Assembly: GCA_012728415.1 (NCBI GenBank)
Contig: JAAYFD010000022.1
Span: 1-64,000, forward strand
Source of the DNA: Gammaproteobacteria bacterium
Lineage (GTDB): Bacteria; Pseudomonadota; Gammaproteobacteria; Pseudomonadales; Pseudomonadaceae
Length of the DNA stretch: 64,000 nt
Direction of reading: 5' to 3'
Shown here: piece by piece, positions 52,369 to 63,362 of the stretch
Layout of the letters: each line of letters opens with the position of its first letter
Position numbering within the stretch: the stretch's first letter is position 1
Translations under genes and position numbers: made by a program
Notes under the pieces: model-generated
Seen by the model: the letters and a program-made list of their open reading frames with translations, nothing else
Told to the model about the DNA's origin: nothing
The model's database searches: none

Positions 52369-54444
52369 TCAGACTTGGGCATATTGCTGGCCATGTCGCA
52401 GCCAGCGGTTGAGTAGCGGGCTGACATGACCGGGGTGTTGTTGCAGCAGTTGTACAGAGGCATCTCGCACGGCCGGCAACAGATGGCTGTCACGCATCAG
52501 GTCAGCCACCCTGAACTGCAGCAGGCCGGTCTGGCGGGTGCCGAGCATTTCGCCCGGGCCACGCAGCTCCAGGTCCCTTTCGGCAATCACAAAGCCGTCA
52601 TTGGTGTCACGCATGATGGCCAGCCGTTCGCGGCCGATCTGTGACAGCGGTGCATGGTACAGCAGCACGCAATGGCTGGCGGTGCTGCCACGACCGACCC
52701 GCCCGCGCAGCTGGTGCAGCTGGGCCAGTCCCAGACGCTCGGGGTTTTCGATAATCATCAGGCTGGCATTGGGTACGTCCACACCCACCTCGATTACCGT
52801 GGTAGCCACCAGCAGCTGTAGCTGACCGTCTTTGAACTGTTGCATGATACCGGCCTTTTCTGCCGGCTTCAGGCGGCCATGCACCAGACCGATACGCAGC
52901 TCCGGGAGTGCCAGCTGCAGCTCGTCAAAGGTGCTTTGTGCCGCCTGGCAGGTCAGCTCCTCGGATTCCTCAATCAGGGTGCAGACCCAGTAGGCCTGGC
53001 GGCCCTGAAGACAGGCAGCCCGTACCCGTTCGACCACTTCGGCGCGGCGGCTGTCACCCAGTACCACGGTATTCACCGGGGTGCGGCCGGGCGGCAGCTC
53101 ATCCAGGATGGAGGTATCCAGGTCGGCATAGGCGCTCATTGCCAGGGTGCGCGGAATGGGGGTGGCGGTCATGATCAGCTGGTGTGGGCTGAGCTGGCCG
53201 TTGACGCCCTTTTCGCGCAGGGCCAGGCGTTGCTGTACGCCAAAGCGGTGTTGTTCGTCAATGATCGCCAGTGCCAGGCTATGAAAGTGCACCTCGGCCT
53301 GAAACAGGGCATGGGTGCCCACCACCATCGGTGCGCCGCCAGCAATTTGTTCCAGTGCTGCGGTGCGTGCCTTGCCCTTGAGCTTGCCGGCCAGCCAGGC
53401 AACCTCAATACCCAGAGGTTCGAACCATCGGCTGAAATTGAGGAAGTGCTGCTCGGCAAGAATCTCGGTCGGTGCCATCAGGGCAGCCTGATAGCCGGCT
53501 TCGATTGCCTGTAGCGCAGCCATGGCAGCGACCAGTGTCTTGCCGGCACCGACATCACCCTGCACCAGGCGCAGCATCGGCAGGCTCTGTTGCAGGTCGT
53601 AACAAATTTCTTCGCTTACACGTTGCTGCGCCCTGGTTGGCTGAAAACCGAGGCCGGCCAGCAGCTGTTCAGGCAGGTGGGCCGGAGGGGGCAGGGGCGG
53701 TGCTTTTTGTGCCTGCATCTGCTCGCGCATGCGTTGCATTGACAGCTGATGGGCCAGCAGTTCCTCAAAGGCCAGGCGCTGCTGGGCCCAGTGTGCGCCT
53801 TCCTGCAACAGGGCCGTATCGGCATCCGGCGGTGGCTGGTGCAGGTAGCGTACCGCTTCGGCCAGTGGTCCCAGCCGGTACTGCTGGCGCAATGATTCAG
53901 GCAGCCAGTCGGGCAGGCTGGCGGGTGACAGAAACGCCAGTGCCTGCTGCACCAGGCTGCGCAGGCGTAGCTGGGTCAGGCCTTCGGTGGTGGGATAGAT
54001 GGCAGTCAGCCGTTCTTCGACAGTGACCGGTTCATCGGCGTTCTGGGTACGGTATTCGGGATGGTAAATCTCCAGCCCGCTGGCTCCCGGACGCACTTCG
54101 CCATAGCAGCGTACCCTGGTGCCCGGGGCCAGTGCGGTTTTTTGTGCATGGCTGAAATGGTAAAAACGCAGGCTGAGCGCGCCGGTACCGTCCTGCAGGC
54201 GTACCAGCAGGCTGCGGCGCCGGCCCATGACGACATCAGCGGCGACCACGCTACCCACCACCACGGCATCCTGGCCAGGACGCAGGGCACCAATGGGGAT
54301 GATGCGGGTGCGGTCCTGGTAGCGTGATGGCAGGTGAAACAGGATGTCCTGCAGGTTCTCCAGCCCGACTTTGGCCAGCTTTTGGGACAGTGCTGGTCCT
54401 ACACCTTTTAGGCTGGTGAGCGGAATGTCTGCCAACAACCGCAT
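52369..54444 (-). CDS. recG: ATP-dependent DNA helicase RecG
   Basis: 691 aa from ATG 54444 (MRLLADIPLTSLKGVGPALSQKLAKVG), matching the usual Pseudomonas length; the extension to 54480 overlaps oxyR. Wedge/OB domain, then helicase motifs: RLVQGDVGAGKTLVAAM (I), DEQHRFGVQQR (II), TATPIPRTLAMS (III), and QLRGRVGRG (VI). It remodels stalled forks and Holliday junctions. Starts 5 bp after the oxyR stop, so it is co-transcribed with it. Confidence 0.96.
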   Translation of the reverse strand: MRLLADIPLTSLKGVGPALSQKLAKVGLENLQDILFHLPSRYQDRTRIIPIGALRPGQDAVVVGSVVAADVVMGRRRSLLVRLQDGTGALSLRFYHFSHAQKTALAPGTRVRCYGEVRPGASGLEIYHPEYRTQNADEPVTVEERLTAIYPTTEGLTQLRLRSLVQQALAFLSPASLPDWLPESLRQQYRLGPLAEAVRYLHQPPPDADTALLQEGAHWAQQRLAFEELLAHQLSMQRMREQMQAQKAPPLPPPAHLPEQLLAGLGFQPTRAQQRVSEEICYDLQQSLPMLRLVQGDVGAGKTLVAAMAALQAIEAGYQAALMAPTEILAEQHFLNFSRWFEPLGIEVAWLAGKLKGKARTAALEQIAGGAPMVVGTHALFQAEVHFHSLALAIIDEQHRFGVQQRLALREKGVNGQLSPHQLIMTATPIPRTLAMSAYADLDTSILDELPPGRTPVNTVVLGDSRRAEVVERVRAACLQGRQAYWVCTLIEESEELTCQAAQSTFDELQLALPELRIGLVHGRLKPAEKAGIMQQFKDGQLQLLVATTVIEVGVDVPNASLMIIENPERLGLAQLHQLRGRVGRGSTASHCVLLYHAPLSQIGRERLAIMRDTNDGFVIAERDLELRGPGEMLGTRQTGLLQFRVADLMRDSHLLPAVRDASVQLLQQHPGHVSPLLNRWLRHGQQYAQV

Positions 54445-54449
54445 GATGC

Positions 54450-55370
54450 TCAGGCCAGCAAGCCTTGGGCTAACGGACATTGACGGATGGCGTCGACCAA
54501 AGCGTCAATGGCTTTTGGGCGCGGAAAGGTAGCACGCCAGGCGATTGCCACAGTACGGCTTGGTGCCGGTGCAGTGAAGGGGCGTACCTCAATCACGCCA
54601 GCGGTGTATTGATGGCTATCGACTGCTGACTGTGGCAAAACAGACACACCCAGACCCGAAGCGACCATGTGGCGAATGGTTTCCAGTGAGCTGGCCTCAA
54701 CCGTGGTGTAGCGGTTATGGCTTTCCTGGATGCCGCCGCTGGCCGGACAGGCTTCCAGCACCTGGTCGCGGAAACAATGGCCTTCACCCAGCAGTAGCAG
54801 GCTTTTGTCGTTTAGCATGTTGCTGTCGATAGTTTGTTTGGCGGTCCAGTGATGCTGGGCCGGAAGCAGTACGCAGAAGGGTTCGTCGTACATTGGCTTG
54901 GTGAGGATATCGATTTCTTCGAACGGCAGGGCGATGATGATTACATCAAGCTCGCCATTGCGCAGCTTGTCGCGCAGCACGTGAGTAAAATTTTCCTCGA
55001 TATACAGCGGCATTTCAGGCGCGCTCTTGTGCAGCAGCGGGATCAGCTGGGGGAACAGGTAGGGACCAACGGTGTAGATGGCGCCGACCCGCAGGGGAGC
55101 GGTCAGCTGGTTTTTGCCGGCCTGGGCCAGTTCGCGGATGGTTTGTGCCTGCTCCAGTACCCGCCGGGCCTGGGCTACTATGCCTTCACCGACCGGGGTT
55201 ACCCGCACGGCGCCCTTGCTGCGCTCGAACAACAGCACACCAAGCTCTTCTTCCAGTTTTTTTACGCCAACCGAGAGCGTAGGCTGGCTCACATGACACC
55301 GTTCGGCAGCACGGCCAAAATGCTGCTCCTGGGCCAGGGTAACAATATAGCGCAGCTCGGTAAGAGTCAT
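54450..55370 (-). CDS. oxyR: OxyR: peroxide-sensing LysR-type regulator
   Basis: 306 aa. N-terminal winged helix (LRYIVTLAQEQHFGRAAERCHVSQPTLS) and regulatory domain with the redox pair Cys199 and Cys208 (GHCFRDQVLEAC), at the same positions as in E. coli OxyR. Oxidation by H2O2 forms the disulfide and activates peroxide-defence genes. Coupled to recG as in P. aeruginosa and divergent from an SDR gene. Confidence 0.96.
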   Translation of the reverse strand: MTLTELRYIVTLAQEQHFGRAAERCHVSQPTLSVGVKKLEEELGVLLFERSKGAVRVTPVGEGIVAQARRVLEQAQTIRELAQAGKNQLTAPLRVGAIYTVGPYLFPQLIPLLHKSAPEMPLYIEENFTHVLRDKLRNGELDVIIIALPFEEIDILTKPMYDEPFCVLLPAQHHWTAKQTIDSNMLNDKSLLLLGEGHCFRDQVLEACPASGGIQESHNRYTTVEASSLETIRHMVASGLGVSVLPQSAVDSHQYTAGVIEVRPFTAPAPSRTVAIAWRATFPRPKAIDALVDAIRQCPLAQGLLA

Positions 55371-55456
55371 AGTAGAATTCCATGGAAAAAGCAGAAGATA
55401 TAGTTTTATTCGAACGAAGCATACCTGAAATCAAGAGTGAAACAACAGGGGGAGCG

Positions 55457-56296
55457 ATGGCCGAAAGCAGTATTCTATACGTGGGCGCAGGTTCGCTGGC
55501 GCATCAGGTGGCAGCACTGTTGCCGCGCTGGCATGGATGGGCACTACGGCGCTCCGCCGGCAGTGTGTCCAGGGGGCTGCAGCTGTTGCAGGCGGATGTT
55601 ACTGATGCGGCTTGTCCGGCCGGCTGGCCGCAGTCCTGTCCAGACTATGTGCTGATTACACTGGTGCCGGCAGCACGCACTGCTGCAGCTTACCGGCAGG
55701 CTTATGTGGAGGGTGTGCGCAATGTGCTGGCCTGGTTGCAGCAGCATGGGCAGCGGCCACGGCGCATCCTGTTCGCGTCCAGTGTAGGGGTTTATGGGCA
55801 GTCAGGGGGGCAGTGGGTGGATGAGCAGTCTGTCACACACCCTGAGCGCTGGTCCGGGCGCGTGATGCTGGAGGCTGAGCAGCTGCTGTCCGCTTCCGGC
55901 TTGCCAGTAACCATGGTACGGCTGGCTGGAATTTATGGCGGAGTGCGACGTGGTTTTCTGGAACGGGTACGGCAGGGCTACCACACTGGAGGTAACCTGA
56001 ACCGCTATACCAACCGGATCCATGAAGCGGATGCGGCCGGGCTGTTGGCACATCTGTTGCGGCTGGATGCTGCCGGTACGCCGCTGGCGCCGGTATATGT
56101 CGGGGTTGATGACGAGCCGGTGGAACAGGATGAGGTGGTGCGCTGGCTGCAGCAGCAGATGAAGGTGTCTGGCGACCCGCAGTTACTGCTTAATCCGGCG
56201 GGCAGCAGCAAACGCTGCAGTAACCGGCTGGCACGCAGTACCGGCTGGGTGCCGCGTTATGCGGGATATAAGGATGGTTATGCAGGGATGCTTTAG
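55457..56296 (+). CDS. NAD-dependent epimerase/SDR family protein (YeeZ-like)
   Basis: 279 aa from ATG 55457 (GGGGGAGCG just upstream); the longer frame to 55382 is not used. Extended SDR fold: degenerate nucleotide loop ILYVGAGSLAHQVA, active-site region SSVGVYGQSGGQWVDE (YxxxK replaced in this subgroup), and a C-terminal NRIHEADAAGLLAHLL block. The substrate is unknown. Divergent from oxyR, so it could be under OxyR influence. Confidence 0.85.
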   Translation: MAESSILYVGAGSLAHQVAALLPRWHGWALRRSAGSVSRGLQLLQADVTDAACPAGWPQSCPDYVLITLVPAARTAAAYRQAYVEGVRNVLAWLQQHGQRPRRILFASSVGVYGQSGGQWVDEQSVTHPERWSGRVMLEAEQLLSASGLPVTMVRLAGIYGGVRRGFLERVRQGYHTGGNLNRYTNRIHEADAAGLLAHLLRLDAAGTPLAPVYVGVDDEPVEQDEVVRWLQQQMKVSGDPQLLLNPAGSSKRCSNRLARSTGWVPRYAGYKDGYAGML

Positions 56297-56304
56297 AATA
56301 ATGC

Positions 56305-56346
56305 GGGACAGGTCCACTTTGCAGAGCAAGGCGGACCTGCCCCTTT
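56305..56346 (+). terminator. Probable terminator between the SDR gene and wrbA-like gene
   Basis: GGG-A-CAGGTCC and GGACCTG-C-CCC form a ten-pair stem with one mismatch and a 17-nt loop, followed by TTTATT. It sits between convergent genes. Confidence 0.5.
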
Positions 56347-56375
56347 ATTCCTGATTTCCTCTTGGTTTCGTGCAA

Positions 56376-56969
56376 TCAGCTTGCCAGTTTTGCGGCAAAC
56401 TCTACCAGGCGACGGGCCTGGAAACGCACCGAAGCCAGCTCTTCTTCACTCGGGCCACCCATGGTGATGCTGGCACCATAGGGGTTGCCGCCGGAGGCGA
56501 AAATCACCGGATCCGCATAACCCGGAGTGACAATGATCGAGCCCCAGTGCATGAAGGTGGTATAGAAGCCGACCAGAGTCGACTCCTGGCCGCCATGGAT
56601 ATTCTGGGCGCTGGTCATGGCGCTGACTGCCTTGTTGGCCAGGCTGCCTTTTTGCCAGATGCCGCCCAGGGTGTCGATGAAGGCACGCATCTGGCTGGCC
56701 ACAGTGCCGAAGCGGGTGGGTGCGCTGAACAGGAATGCGTTGGCCCACTCAAGGTCATCCGCAGTGGCTTCCGGGATGTGGGCGGTGGCTTCGGCCTGTT
56801 TGCGCCAGGCTTCGACCGAGTTGACGATCTCGGCCGGTACGGTTTCGCGGGCCTTGCGCAGGCGCACTTCGGCACCGGCTGCTTCGGCTTCGTCCGCGGC
56901 CGCTTTGGCCATGGCATAGTTGGTACCGTAGGTGCTGTAGTAAACGATGGCCAGTTTGACGTTGTTCAT
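56376..56969 (-). CDS. wrbA: NAD(P)H:quinone oxidoreductase, WrbA/flavodoxin type
   Basis: 197 aa from ATG 56969 (AACAGGAGATTTGCC upstream). Flavodoxin-like FMN site [21 protein letters not shown], then [21 protein letters not shown] and [23 protein letters not shown], typical of type IV quinone reductases. Two-electron reduction of quinones protects against oxidative stress. The open frame to 57347 overlaps the neighbour and is rejected. Follows the yqjG-like gene by 98 bp on the same strand. Confidence 0.92.
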   Translation of the reverse strand: MNNVKLAIVYYSTYGTNYAMAKAAADEAEAAGAEVRLRKARETVPAEIVNSVEAWRKQAEATAHIPEATADDLEWANAFLFSAPTRFGTVASQMRAFIDTLGGIWQKGSLANKAVSAMTSAQNIHGGQESTLVGFYTTFMHWGSIIVTPGYADPVIFASGGNPYGASITMGGPSEEELASVRFQARRLVEFAAKLAS

Positions 56970-57067
56970 GGCAAATCTCCTGTTGCATTGATAGTAACCG
57001 GCGGCCGGACATGCCGGCCGGGACGGTCGTGGTCGCCAGCATCGGGCTGGTATCGTGCCGGCTGCGT

Positions 57068-58072
57068 TCAAACTCCGTGGATGACAACTGGCCCAAACCG
57101 GTCGCGCCCGTGCGTTGTAGTGAAGTCCTGTTGCGGGCCAGTGGAAATGATGCCATGCGGGTTGATGGTCGGGTGGCTGCGGAAATAGTGGTGGCGGATG
57201 TGATCCATATGCACGGTGCCTGCCACGCCGGGCAGCTGGTAGATGTCGCGCAGCAGGCCACTCAGGTTGGGATAGTCGGCGATGCGCTTGCGGTCGCACT
57301 TGAAGTGGGTCACGTACACGGCATCGAAGCGTATCAGTGTGGTCCACAGCCGCAGGTCAGCCTCGGTCAGGGTATTGCCGGTGAGGAACCTGTGGCCGGC
57401 CAGCCGCTCTTCGAGCTGCTCAAGCATGTCGAAAACCTCATGCACCGCTTCGTCATAGGCGTGCTGGCTGGTGGCAAAGCCGGCCCGGTAAACGCCGTTG
57501 TTGAGGCTCGGGTATATCATGCCGTTGAGCCTGTCGATTTCGTCACGCAGGGGTTCAGGGTAGTAATCGCCGGCCCGGGCACCTGTGCCGTCAAAGGCGC
57601 TGTTGAGCATGCGGATGATTTCCGACGATTCGTTGCTGACGATGGTCTGGCGTTGCTTGTCCCACAGCACAGGTACAGTCACGCGCCCGGTAAAAGCCGG
57701 GTCGGCTTTCTGGTACAGCTGATACAGCATGCCCAGACCATACAGCGGGTCGCCGTCGGCAGCGTTGAAGTCACTGCGCAGCTCCCAGCCATTTTCGAGC
57801 ATCAGCGGGTGCACGCTGGAAACGCTGATATGCTGCTCCAGGCCTTTCCAGGCTCGCATGACCAGGGTGCGGTGGGCCCAGGGGCAGGCGTAGGAAACAT
57901 AGAGGTGATAGCGTCCGCTCTCGGCAGCAAAGTTGCCTTCGCCGCTGGGGCCGGCACTGCCGTCAGGCGTGATCCAGTTGCGGTACTGGCTTTCTTTGCG
58001 CTCAAAGCGGCCATCGGTGCTTTCGGTGTCATACCAGTGGTCGTGCCACTGGCCATCGATTAAAAGTCCCAT
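57068..58072 (-). CDS. yqjG: Glutathionyl-hydroquinone reductase (YqjG/Xi-class GST)
   Basis: 334 aa from ATG 58072 ([16 protein letters not shown]), with GGGAGAACCAA upstream. The catalytic cysteine is Cys63 in [10 protein letters not shown]. Later motifs [32 protein letters not shown] and [18 protein letters not shown] are diagnostic of the family. It removes glutathione from glutathionyl-hydroquinones, which pairs logically with the quinone reductase and pirin genes around it. A 350-codon open frame on the other strand is a shadow. Confidence 0.93.
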   Translation of the reverse strand: MGLLIDGQWHDHWYDTESTDGRFERKESQYRNWITPDGSAGPSGEGNFAAESGRYHLYVSYACPWAHRTLVMRAWKGLEQHISVSSVHPLMLENGWELRSDFNAADGDPLYGLGMLYQLYQKADPAFTGRVTVPVLWDKQRQTIVSNESSEIIRMLNSAFDGTGARAGDYYPEPLRDEIDRLNGMIYPSLNNGVYRAGFATSQHAYDEAVHEVFDMLEQLEERLAGHRFLTGNTLTEADLRLWTTLIRFDAVYVTHFKCDRKRIADYPNLSGLLRDIYQLPGVAGTVHMDHIRHHYFRSHPTINPHGIISTGPQQDFTTTHGRDRFGPVVIHGV

Positions 58073-58190
58073 TTGGTTCTCCCGAAACAAGAGTTGGCAG
58101 ATGGTGTGGCTGCACAGTGTTGATAGGTGTTGCCCCCTGTTCTGGCTTGCTCCCGCCAGGCTTCATTGTCAAGGCCGGGCCGGGCAGCAT

Positions 58191-59117
58191 TTATCGGCTG
58201 GCGCGTGGCCGGCCGCTGAGCTCCGGTGCCGGCAGCCGTTCGCCCCGATAGGCCGTGACCGTGCCGAAGCGTGTGCCGGCCTGCCAGTCGGCACGGGCCT
58301 GGGTGATGTCCTCGGCACTGCGCCCGACAAAGTTCCACCACATGACGATGGCTTCTGTAAATGGTGCGCCTCCAATCAGGATGGCGCGGGCAGCAGTGTC
58401 GCTGACAAGGTCGAGCTGCTGTGCACCAGGTGCAAGATAGTGCAGGGCTTCTGTGCCCAGTGATTGTTGTGTGCCGGTAACCTGCAACTCACCCTCGACA
58501 ATAATCAGCGCGTATTCCCAATCAGCGTTCAGCGGCAGTCTGGTGCCGGCACCGGCTTGCAGGCTGATTTCGGCGGCTACAACAGGTGAAAATACCTGGG
58601 CCGGGGAATACAGCTCGCCCAGTGAGCCGATGAATACCTGCAGTCGGCTGCCATCTTCATCTAGCTGCGGTAATTCCCTGTGGTGCTGAAAAGAGGGCTC
58701 GCAATTGCGCTGGTTGTCTGGCAGGGCCAGCCAGAGCTGCAGGCCGTGCAGGTTGTTGCTGTGCTCTGGCGGGGTTTCTTCTGCATGGCTGATGCCATGG
58801 CCGGCGGTCATCAGGTTCAGCTCACCCGGGCGTATGATGGAGCGGGAGCCAAGGCTGTCGTTGTGCAACAGCTCGCCGTCCAGCAGCCAGGTAACGGTTT
58901 GCAGCCCGGTGTGAGGATGGGGTGCCACATCCATGGCTTTCTTGCCGGGCGGTACCGGGCTGGGACCAAAGTGATCGGCAAAACACCAGGCGCCTACCAT
59001 ACGCTGCTGGCGTGACGGCAGCAGCCGGCTGACCCACAGCCCCTCACCGAGACTGGCACGTCGTGCCGGGTGGCTGTACAACTCCGGTGCTGCAATGGTC
59101 GAGGGTGAAGCTGCCAT
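58191..59117 (-). CDS. Pirin-family protein
   Basis: 308 aa, two cupin domains. The metal-binding residues are in FADHFGPSPVPPGKKAMDVAPHPHTGLQTVTWLLDGELLHNDSLG (His, His, His) and ...NLMTAGHGISHAEETPPE (Glu). Some bacterial pirins are quercetinases; others bind metabolic enzymes. Same strand as yqjG-wrbA, 118 bp upstream, so the three may form an oxidative/quinone-stress unit. The gap 59118-59411 shows nothing recognisable. Confidence 0.92.
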   Translation of the reverse strand: MAASPSTIAAPELYSHPARRASLGEGLWVSRLLPSRQQRMVGAWCFADHFGPSPVPPGKKAMDVAPHPHTGLQTVTWLLDGELLHNDSLGSRSIIRPGELNLMTAGHGISHAEETPPEHSNNLHGLQLWLALPDNQRNCEPSFQHHRELPQLDEDGSRLQVFIGSLGELYSPAQVFSPVVAAEISLQAGAGTRLPLNADWEYALIIVEGELQVTGTQQSLGTEALHYLAPGAQQLDLVSDTAARAILIGGAPFTEAIVMWWNFVGRSAEDITQARADWQAGTRFGTVTAYRGERLPAPELSGRPRASR

Positions 59118-59411
59118 GATGTTGCCCTCCTGGTCGCGCCAGGCACGGCTGTCCGCCCTGTTGTCCGGGCAGCCTGCTACAAGCGGATGCTATAAACGCT
59201 GGAACCGGCTGTGGGTATCACATGCCGGAAGCCAGACCGTCAAAGACAATGCCGCCAGCGTCGGCTGGCTTCACTGTCAGAGCACGTTCATGGTATAGGG
59301 TATGGTGGTGCCGGATAAAGGGGATAAGTACAACAGACTGTTGCACAGGCGGGAAAGCAAACTAGTGAAATCCGGGCCGTGTTGTGTTGGCCCGGGACAG
59401 GGTGTCAGCGC

Positions 59412-59801
59412 TTACTGGCGGTTTTCGATGTGCATGATGGCGTCCATTTCCACTGCAGAATCACGCGGCAGGGAGGCCACGCCAATGGCCGCGCGGGCCG
59501 GGTAGGGGGGGTGGAAATAGCGAGCCATCAGTTCGTTGACGGTGCCGAAATGCTGGAGGTCGGTCAGGAAAATGTTCAGCTTGACTACATCGGCCAGACT
59601 GCCACCGGCGGCTTCGGCAACTGCCTTCAGGTTTTCGAATACCTGGATGGTTTGTGCTTCAAAACCTTCAGCCATTTCCATGGTTTGCGGGTTCAGCGGG
59701 ATCTGGCCGGACAAGTAAACTGCCGGGCCAACCTTGACCGCCTGGGAATAGGTGCCAATGGCCGCAGGTGCCTGATCGCTGTTAATGATGACTCTGCTCA
59801 T
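59412..59801 (-). CDS. ridA: RidA family enamine/imine deaminase
   Basis: 129 aa, complete. Motifs [23 protein letters not shown] and [21 protein letters not shown], with the catalytic Arg in [20 protein letters not shown]. It hydrolyses reactive 2-aminoacrylate intermediates. 17 bp downstream of spoT, as in other Pseudomonas. Confidence 0.96.
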   Translation of the reverse strand: MSRVIINSDQAPAAIGTYSQAVKVGPAVYLSGQIPLNPQTMEMAEGFEAQTIQVFENLKAVAEAAGGSLADVVKLNIFLTDLQHFGTVNELMARYFHPPYPARAAIGVASLPRDSAVEMDAIMHIENRQ

Positions 59802-59818
59802 GGGGTCTCCGTTAAGGG

Positions 59819-61927
59819 TTAGGTGCGGGCACGGGCGATGCGGGTGACGCCGCTCAGGGTGCGCAGCCGGCGTATGACACGTGCCAGGTGAATCCGGTCA
59901 TGCACGCTGACGACCAGCTGTACGACGCTGAGGCGGCCATCTTTTTCGTCCACGCTAATTTTTTCGATATTGGCATCCGCTTCACTGACAGTGCCGGCCA
60001 GCAAAGCAATCAGGCCGCGCTGGTGGGTCAGCTCAATGCGCAGCTCGACATTGAACTCGCCACGGATGTCTTTGGCCCAGCTTAGCGGGATATATTTTTC
60101 CGGCTGGTTGCGAATGTCGGCCAGGTTGCGACAGGACTCGCGGTGCACCACCATGCCCTTGCCGGCTGACAGGTGACCGACAATGGGGTCGCCCGGAATT
60201 GGACCGCAGCAACGGGCGTAGTTGAGCACCATGCCTTCGGTGCCGTGAATGACCAGTGGCTCGTCCACTACAGGGTGTTGCTCGGCATTGGCGTCGGCCA
60301 GCAGGCGCCGGGCTACGATCTGGGCGGTACGGCTGCCGAGGCCGATGCTTTCCAGTACGGCATCAAGACTTTCTTGCTGGTATTCATCCAGTAGTGCGTC
60401 AATGCGGGCCACGGGAATGTCATCCAGTTTGACGGCATGAATATCCAGGGCTTTGTCCAGCAGGCGACGACCCAGCTCGACCGATTCATCATGCTGCTGC
60501 TGTTTCAGGGCGTGCCGGATGTGGGTGCGGGCCTTGCCGGTGACGACGAAATTGAGCCAGGCCGGGTTGGGGCGGTGGTTGGGTCCGGTAATGATCTCGA
60601 CTGTGGCACCGCTGGCTAGTGGTTGTGACAGGGGAGCCAGGCGGCGGTTGACGCGACAGGCGATGCAGGCATTGCCGATATCGGTATGTACCGCATAGGC
60701 AAAGTCGACCGGGGTTGCCCCTTTGGGCATTTCCAGAATGCGGCCATTGGGCGTAAATACGTAGACTTCATCGGGGAACAGGTCGATCTTGACGTTCTCG
60801 ATGAATTCCAGCGAGCTACCGGCGCTTTGCTGCAGCTCCAGCAGCCCCTTGACCCAGCGTCGGGCGCGGGCGTGACTGGTGCCGCTGTCTTCGCTGTCGC
60901 TCTTGTATAGCCAGTGTGCGGCAATACCGTTGTTGGCCAGTTCTTCCATGTCACGGGTGCGGATCTGGATCTCGATGGGCACACCGTGCATGCCAAACAG
61001 CGTGGTATGCAGGGACTGGTAGCCATTGGCCTTGGGAATGGCGATATAATCCTTGAAACGGCCCGGAATCGGCTTGTACAGGCTGTGTACCGCACCCAGC
61101 ACGCGATAGCAGGTATCCACCTTGTCAACCACAATACGGAAAGCATAGACGTCCATGATCTCGTTGAACGACTTGCGCTTGGATTTCATCTTGCGATAGA
61201 TGCTGTACAGGTGTTTTTCGCGTCCCTTGACTTCGCCGGGCAGATTCTCGCGTTCGAGGCAATTGATGATTGACGCTTCGATCTTGGTGACAATTTCCTT
61301 GCGGTTGCCGCGGGCCTGGCGTACGGCGGCCTGGATGCGTTCGGCACGCATCGGGTGCATGGCGCGAAAACCCAGATCCTCGAATTCAGAATACATGCTG
61401 TGGATGCCCAGCCGCTTGGCAATGGGGGCATAGATTTCCAGGGTTTCCTTGGCAATGCGGCGGCGTTTTTCGGCGTTAAGGGCACCCAGAGTCCGCATGT
61501 TGTGCAGGCGGTCGGCCAGCTTGACCAGAATGACGCGAATGTCACGGGCCATGGCCATGGCCATTTTCTGGAAGTTTTCTGCCTGGGCTTCGGCCTTGGT
61601 GCCAAACTTCATTTGTGTCAGCTTGCTGACACCATCGACCATCTCGGCCACACTTTCGCCGAACTGTGCGGTCAGTGCCTCTTTGGGAATGCCGGTATCC
61701 TCGATCACGTCGTGCAGCATGGCGGCCATCAGGCTCTGGTGGTCCATGTGCATTTCGGCAAGGATGGTGGCAACCGCCAGCGGGTGGGTAATGTAATGGT
61801 CACCACTACTGCGCAACTGGCCATCGTGAGCCTGTTCGGCGTAATAGTAGGCCCGCCGGACCAGGTTGACCTGATCCGGGCCAAGGTAGTCTCCCAGCTG
61901 TCCGGCTAGACGTTCAACAGCAGGCAT
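59819..61927 (-). CDS. spoT: Bifunctional (p)ppGpp synthetase/hydrolase
   Basis: 702 aa. N-terminal HD hydrolase ([35 protein letters not shown], with the HD pair intact), synthetase domain ([36 protein letters not shown]), TGS domain ([33 protein letters not shown]) and C-terminal ACT domain. It adjusts the stringent alarmone to nutrient status. Transcribed after rpoZ, before ridA. Confidence 0.96.
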   Translation of the reverse strand: MPAVERLAGQLGDYLGPDQVNLVRRAYYYAEQAHDGQLRSSGDHYITHPLAVATILAEMHMDHQSLMAAMLHDVIEDTGIPKEALTAQFGESVAEMVDGVSKLTQMKFGTKAEAQAENFQKMAMAMARDIRVILVKLADRLHNMRTLGALNAEKRRRIAKETLEIYAPIAKRLGIHSMYSEFEDLGFRAMHPMRAERIQAAVRQARGNRKEIVTKIEASIINCLERENLPGEVKGREKHLYSIYRKMKSKRKSFNEIMDVYAFRIVVDKVDTCYRVLGAVHSLYKPIPGRFKDYIAIPKANGYQSLHTTLFGMHGVPIEIQIRTRDMEELANNGIAAHWLYKSDSEDSGTSHARARRWVKGLLELQQSAGSSLEFIENVKIDLFPDEVYVFTPNGRILEMPKGATPVDFAYAVHTDIGNACIACRVNRRLAPLSQPLASGATVEIITGPNHRPNPAWLNFVVTGKARTHIRHALKQQQHDESVELGRRLLDKALDIHAVKLDDIPVARIDALLDEYQQESLDAVLESIGLGSRTAQIVARRLLADANAEQHPVVDEPLVIHGTEGMVLNYARCCGPIPGDPIVGHLSAGKGMVVHRESCRNLADIRNQPEKYIPLSWAKDIRGEFNVELRIELTHQRGLIALLAGTVSEADANIEKISVDEKDGRLSVVQLVVSVHDRIHLARVIRRLRTLSGVTRIARART

Positions 61928-62052
61928 GCAGGTCTCCTGTGGATGCGTGCGGCAGCAAGCGGCCTGGCTGGCTGCAGGCAGAGCGGCTGGCCTTGTTTTT
62001 GGTCACAGGTTCAGCCCGGCAGTGGTGCAGGGTGGCGCCGGCTGCGGACGGA

Positions 62053-62310
62053 TCAGTTGATGCTGTCGTCAAAGGCTGCAAACAGCGGCTCGTCAATGAT
62101 GCTGGCTTCCTCAATGGCAACAGACTCGGCGTTGATCAGGCCTTCAGCAATTTCGCGCAAGGCCAGCACGGTTGGCTTGTCGTTTTCCAGTGGAACCTTG
62201 GGCTCCAGGCCACCGGTGGCAATTTGGCGGGCACGCTTGGTTGCCAGCATGACCAGTTCAAAACGGTTTTCTACGTTTTCCAGGCAATCTTCTACGGTAA
62301 CTCGGGCCAT
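62053..62310 (-). CDS. rpoZ: RNA polymerase omega subunit
   Basis: 85 aa from ATG 62310 ([30 protein letters not shown]), with AGAGGACTGAC upstream; the 70-residue extension is spurious. Assists RNA polymerase assembly and, with DksA/ppGpp sites, stringent control, so its linkage to spoT is fitting. Confidence 0.96.
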   Translation of the reverse strand: MARVTVEDCLENVENRFELVMLATKRARQIATGGLEPKVPLENDKPTVLALREIAEGLINAESVAIEEASIIDEPLFAAFDDSIN

Positions 62311-62529
62311 GTCAGTCCTCTTGTCTGTCAACAGCCCGACAAGGGCTGCAGGGTATTGGAAACACCAGAGCAGGCCTGTGCAGTACCAGCTCTTGTGCGG
62401 TCCTGCCGTTACGGGACCGTTCGGTATTTCGGGTGTGTGAACATAAGTGTAAAAAAATGCTTCCGATAAAGGAAGGGCTGCCTCGTGGGGCGGGTCGCCG
62501 GTCCAGGAAGCGTCTGGCACAGGCGCTCC

Positions 62530-62556
62530 ATTCTAGCACAGCCCGGAGCGCTCCGG
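62530..62556 (-). promoter_or_regulatory. Candidate rpoZ-spoT promoter with a palindromic spacer
   Basis: On the minus strand an extended -10 (TGC-TAGAAT, hexamer at 62530-62535) predicts a start near 62523, about 210 nt before rpoZ. A perfect 14-bp palindrome CCGGAGCGCTCCGG (62543-62556) lies in the -35/-10 spacer; the -35 is poor. The palindrome also lies 22 bp past the gmk stop and could act as a weak terminator stem. Confidence 0.4.
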
Positions 62557-62577
62557 CAGCAAGCTGGATGCGGCCTG

Positions 62578-63282
<705 letters not shown>

Positions 63283-63362
63283 TCATGGCAACACTAAAAG
63301 GCTCTGCAGGGCATTTGGCTCGCCGCCCGGCGTTTTTCCGCAATATAACTCTGGAGGCATGC

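Noticed and set aside
57011..58063. 350-codon open frame antisense to yqjG
   Set aside because: The minus-strand frame carries the full glutathionyl-hydroquinone reductase motif set.
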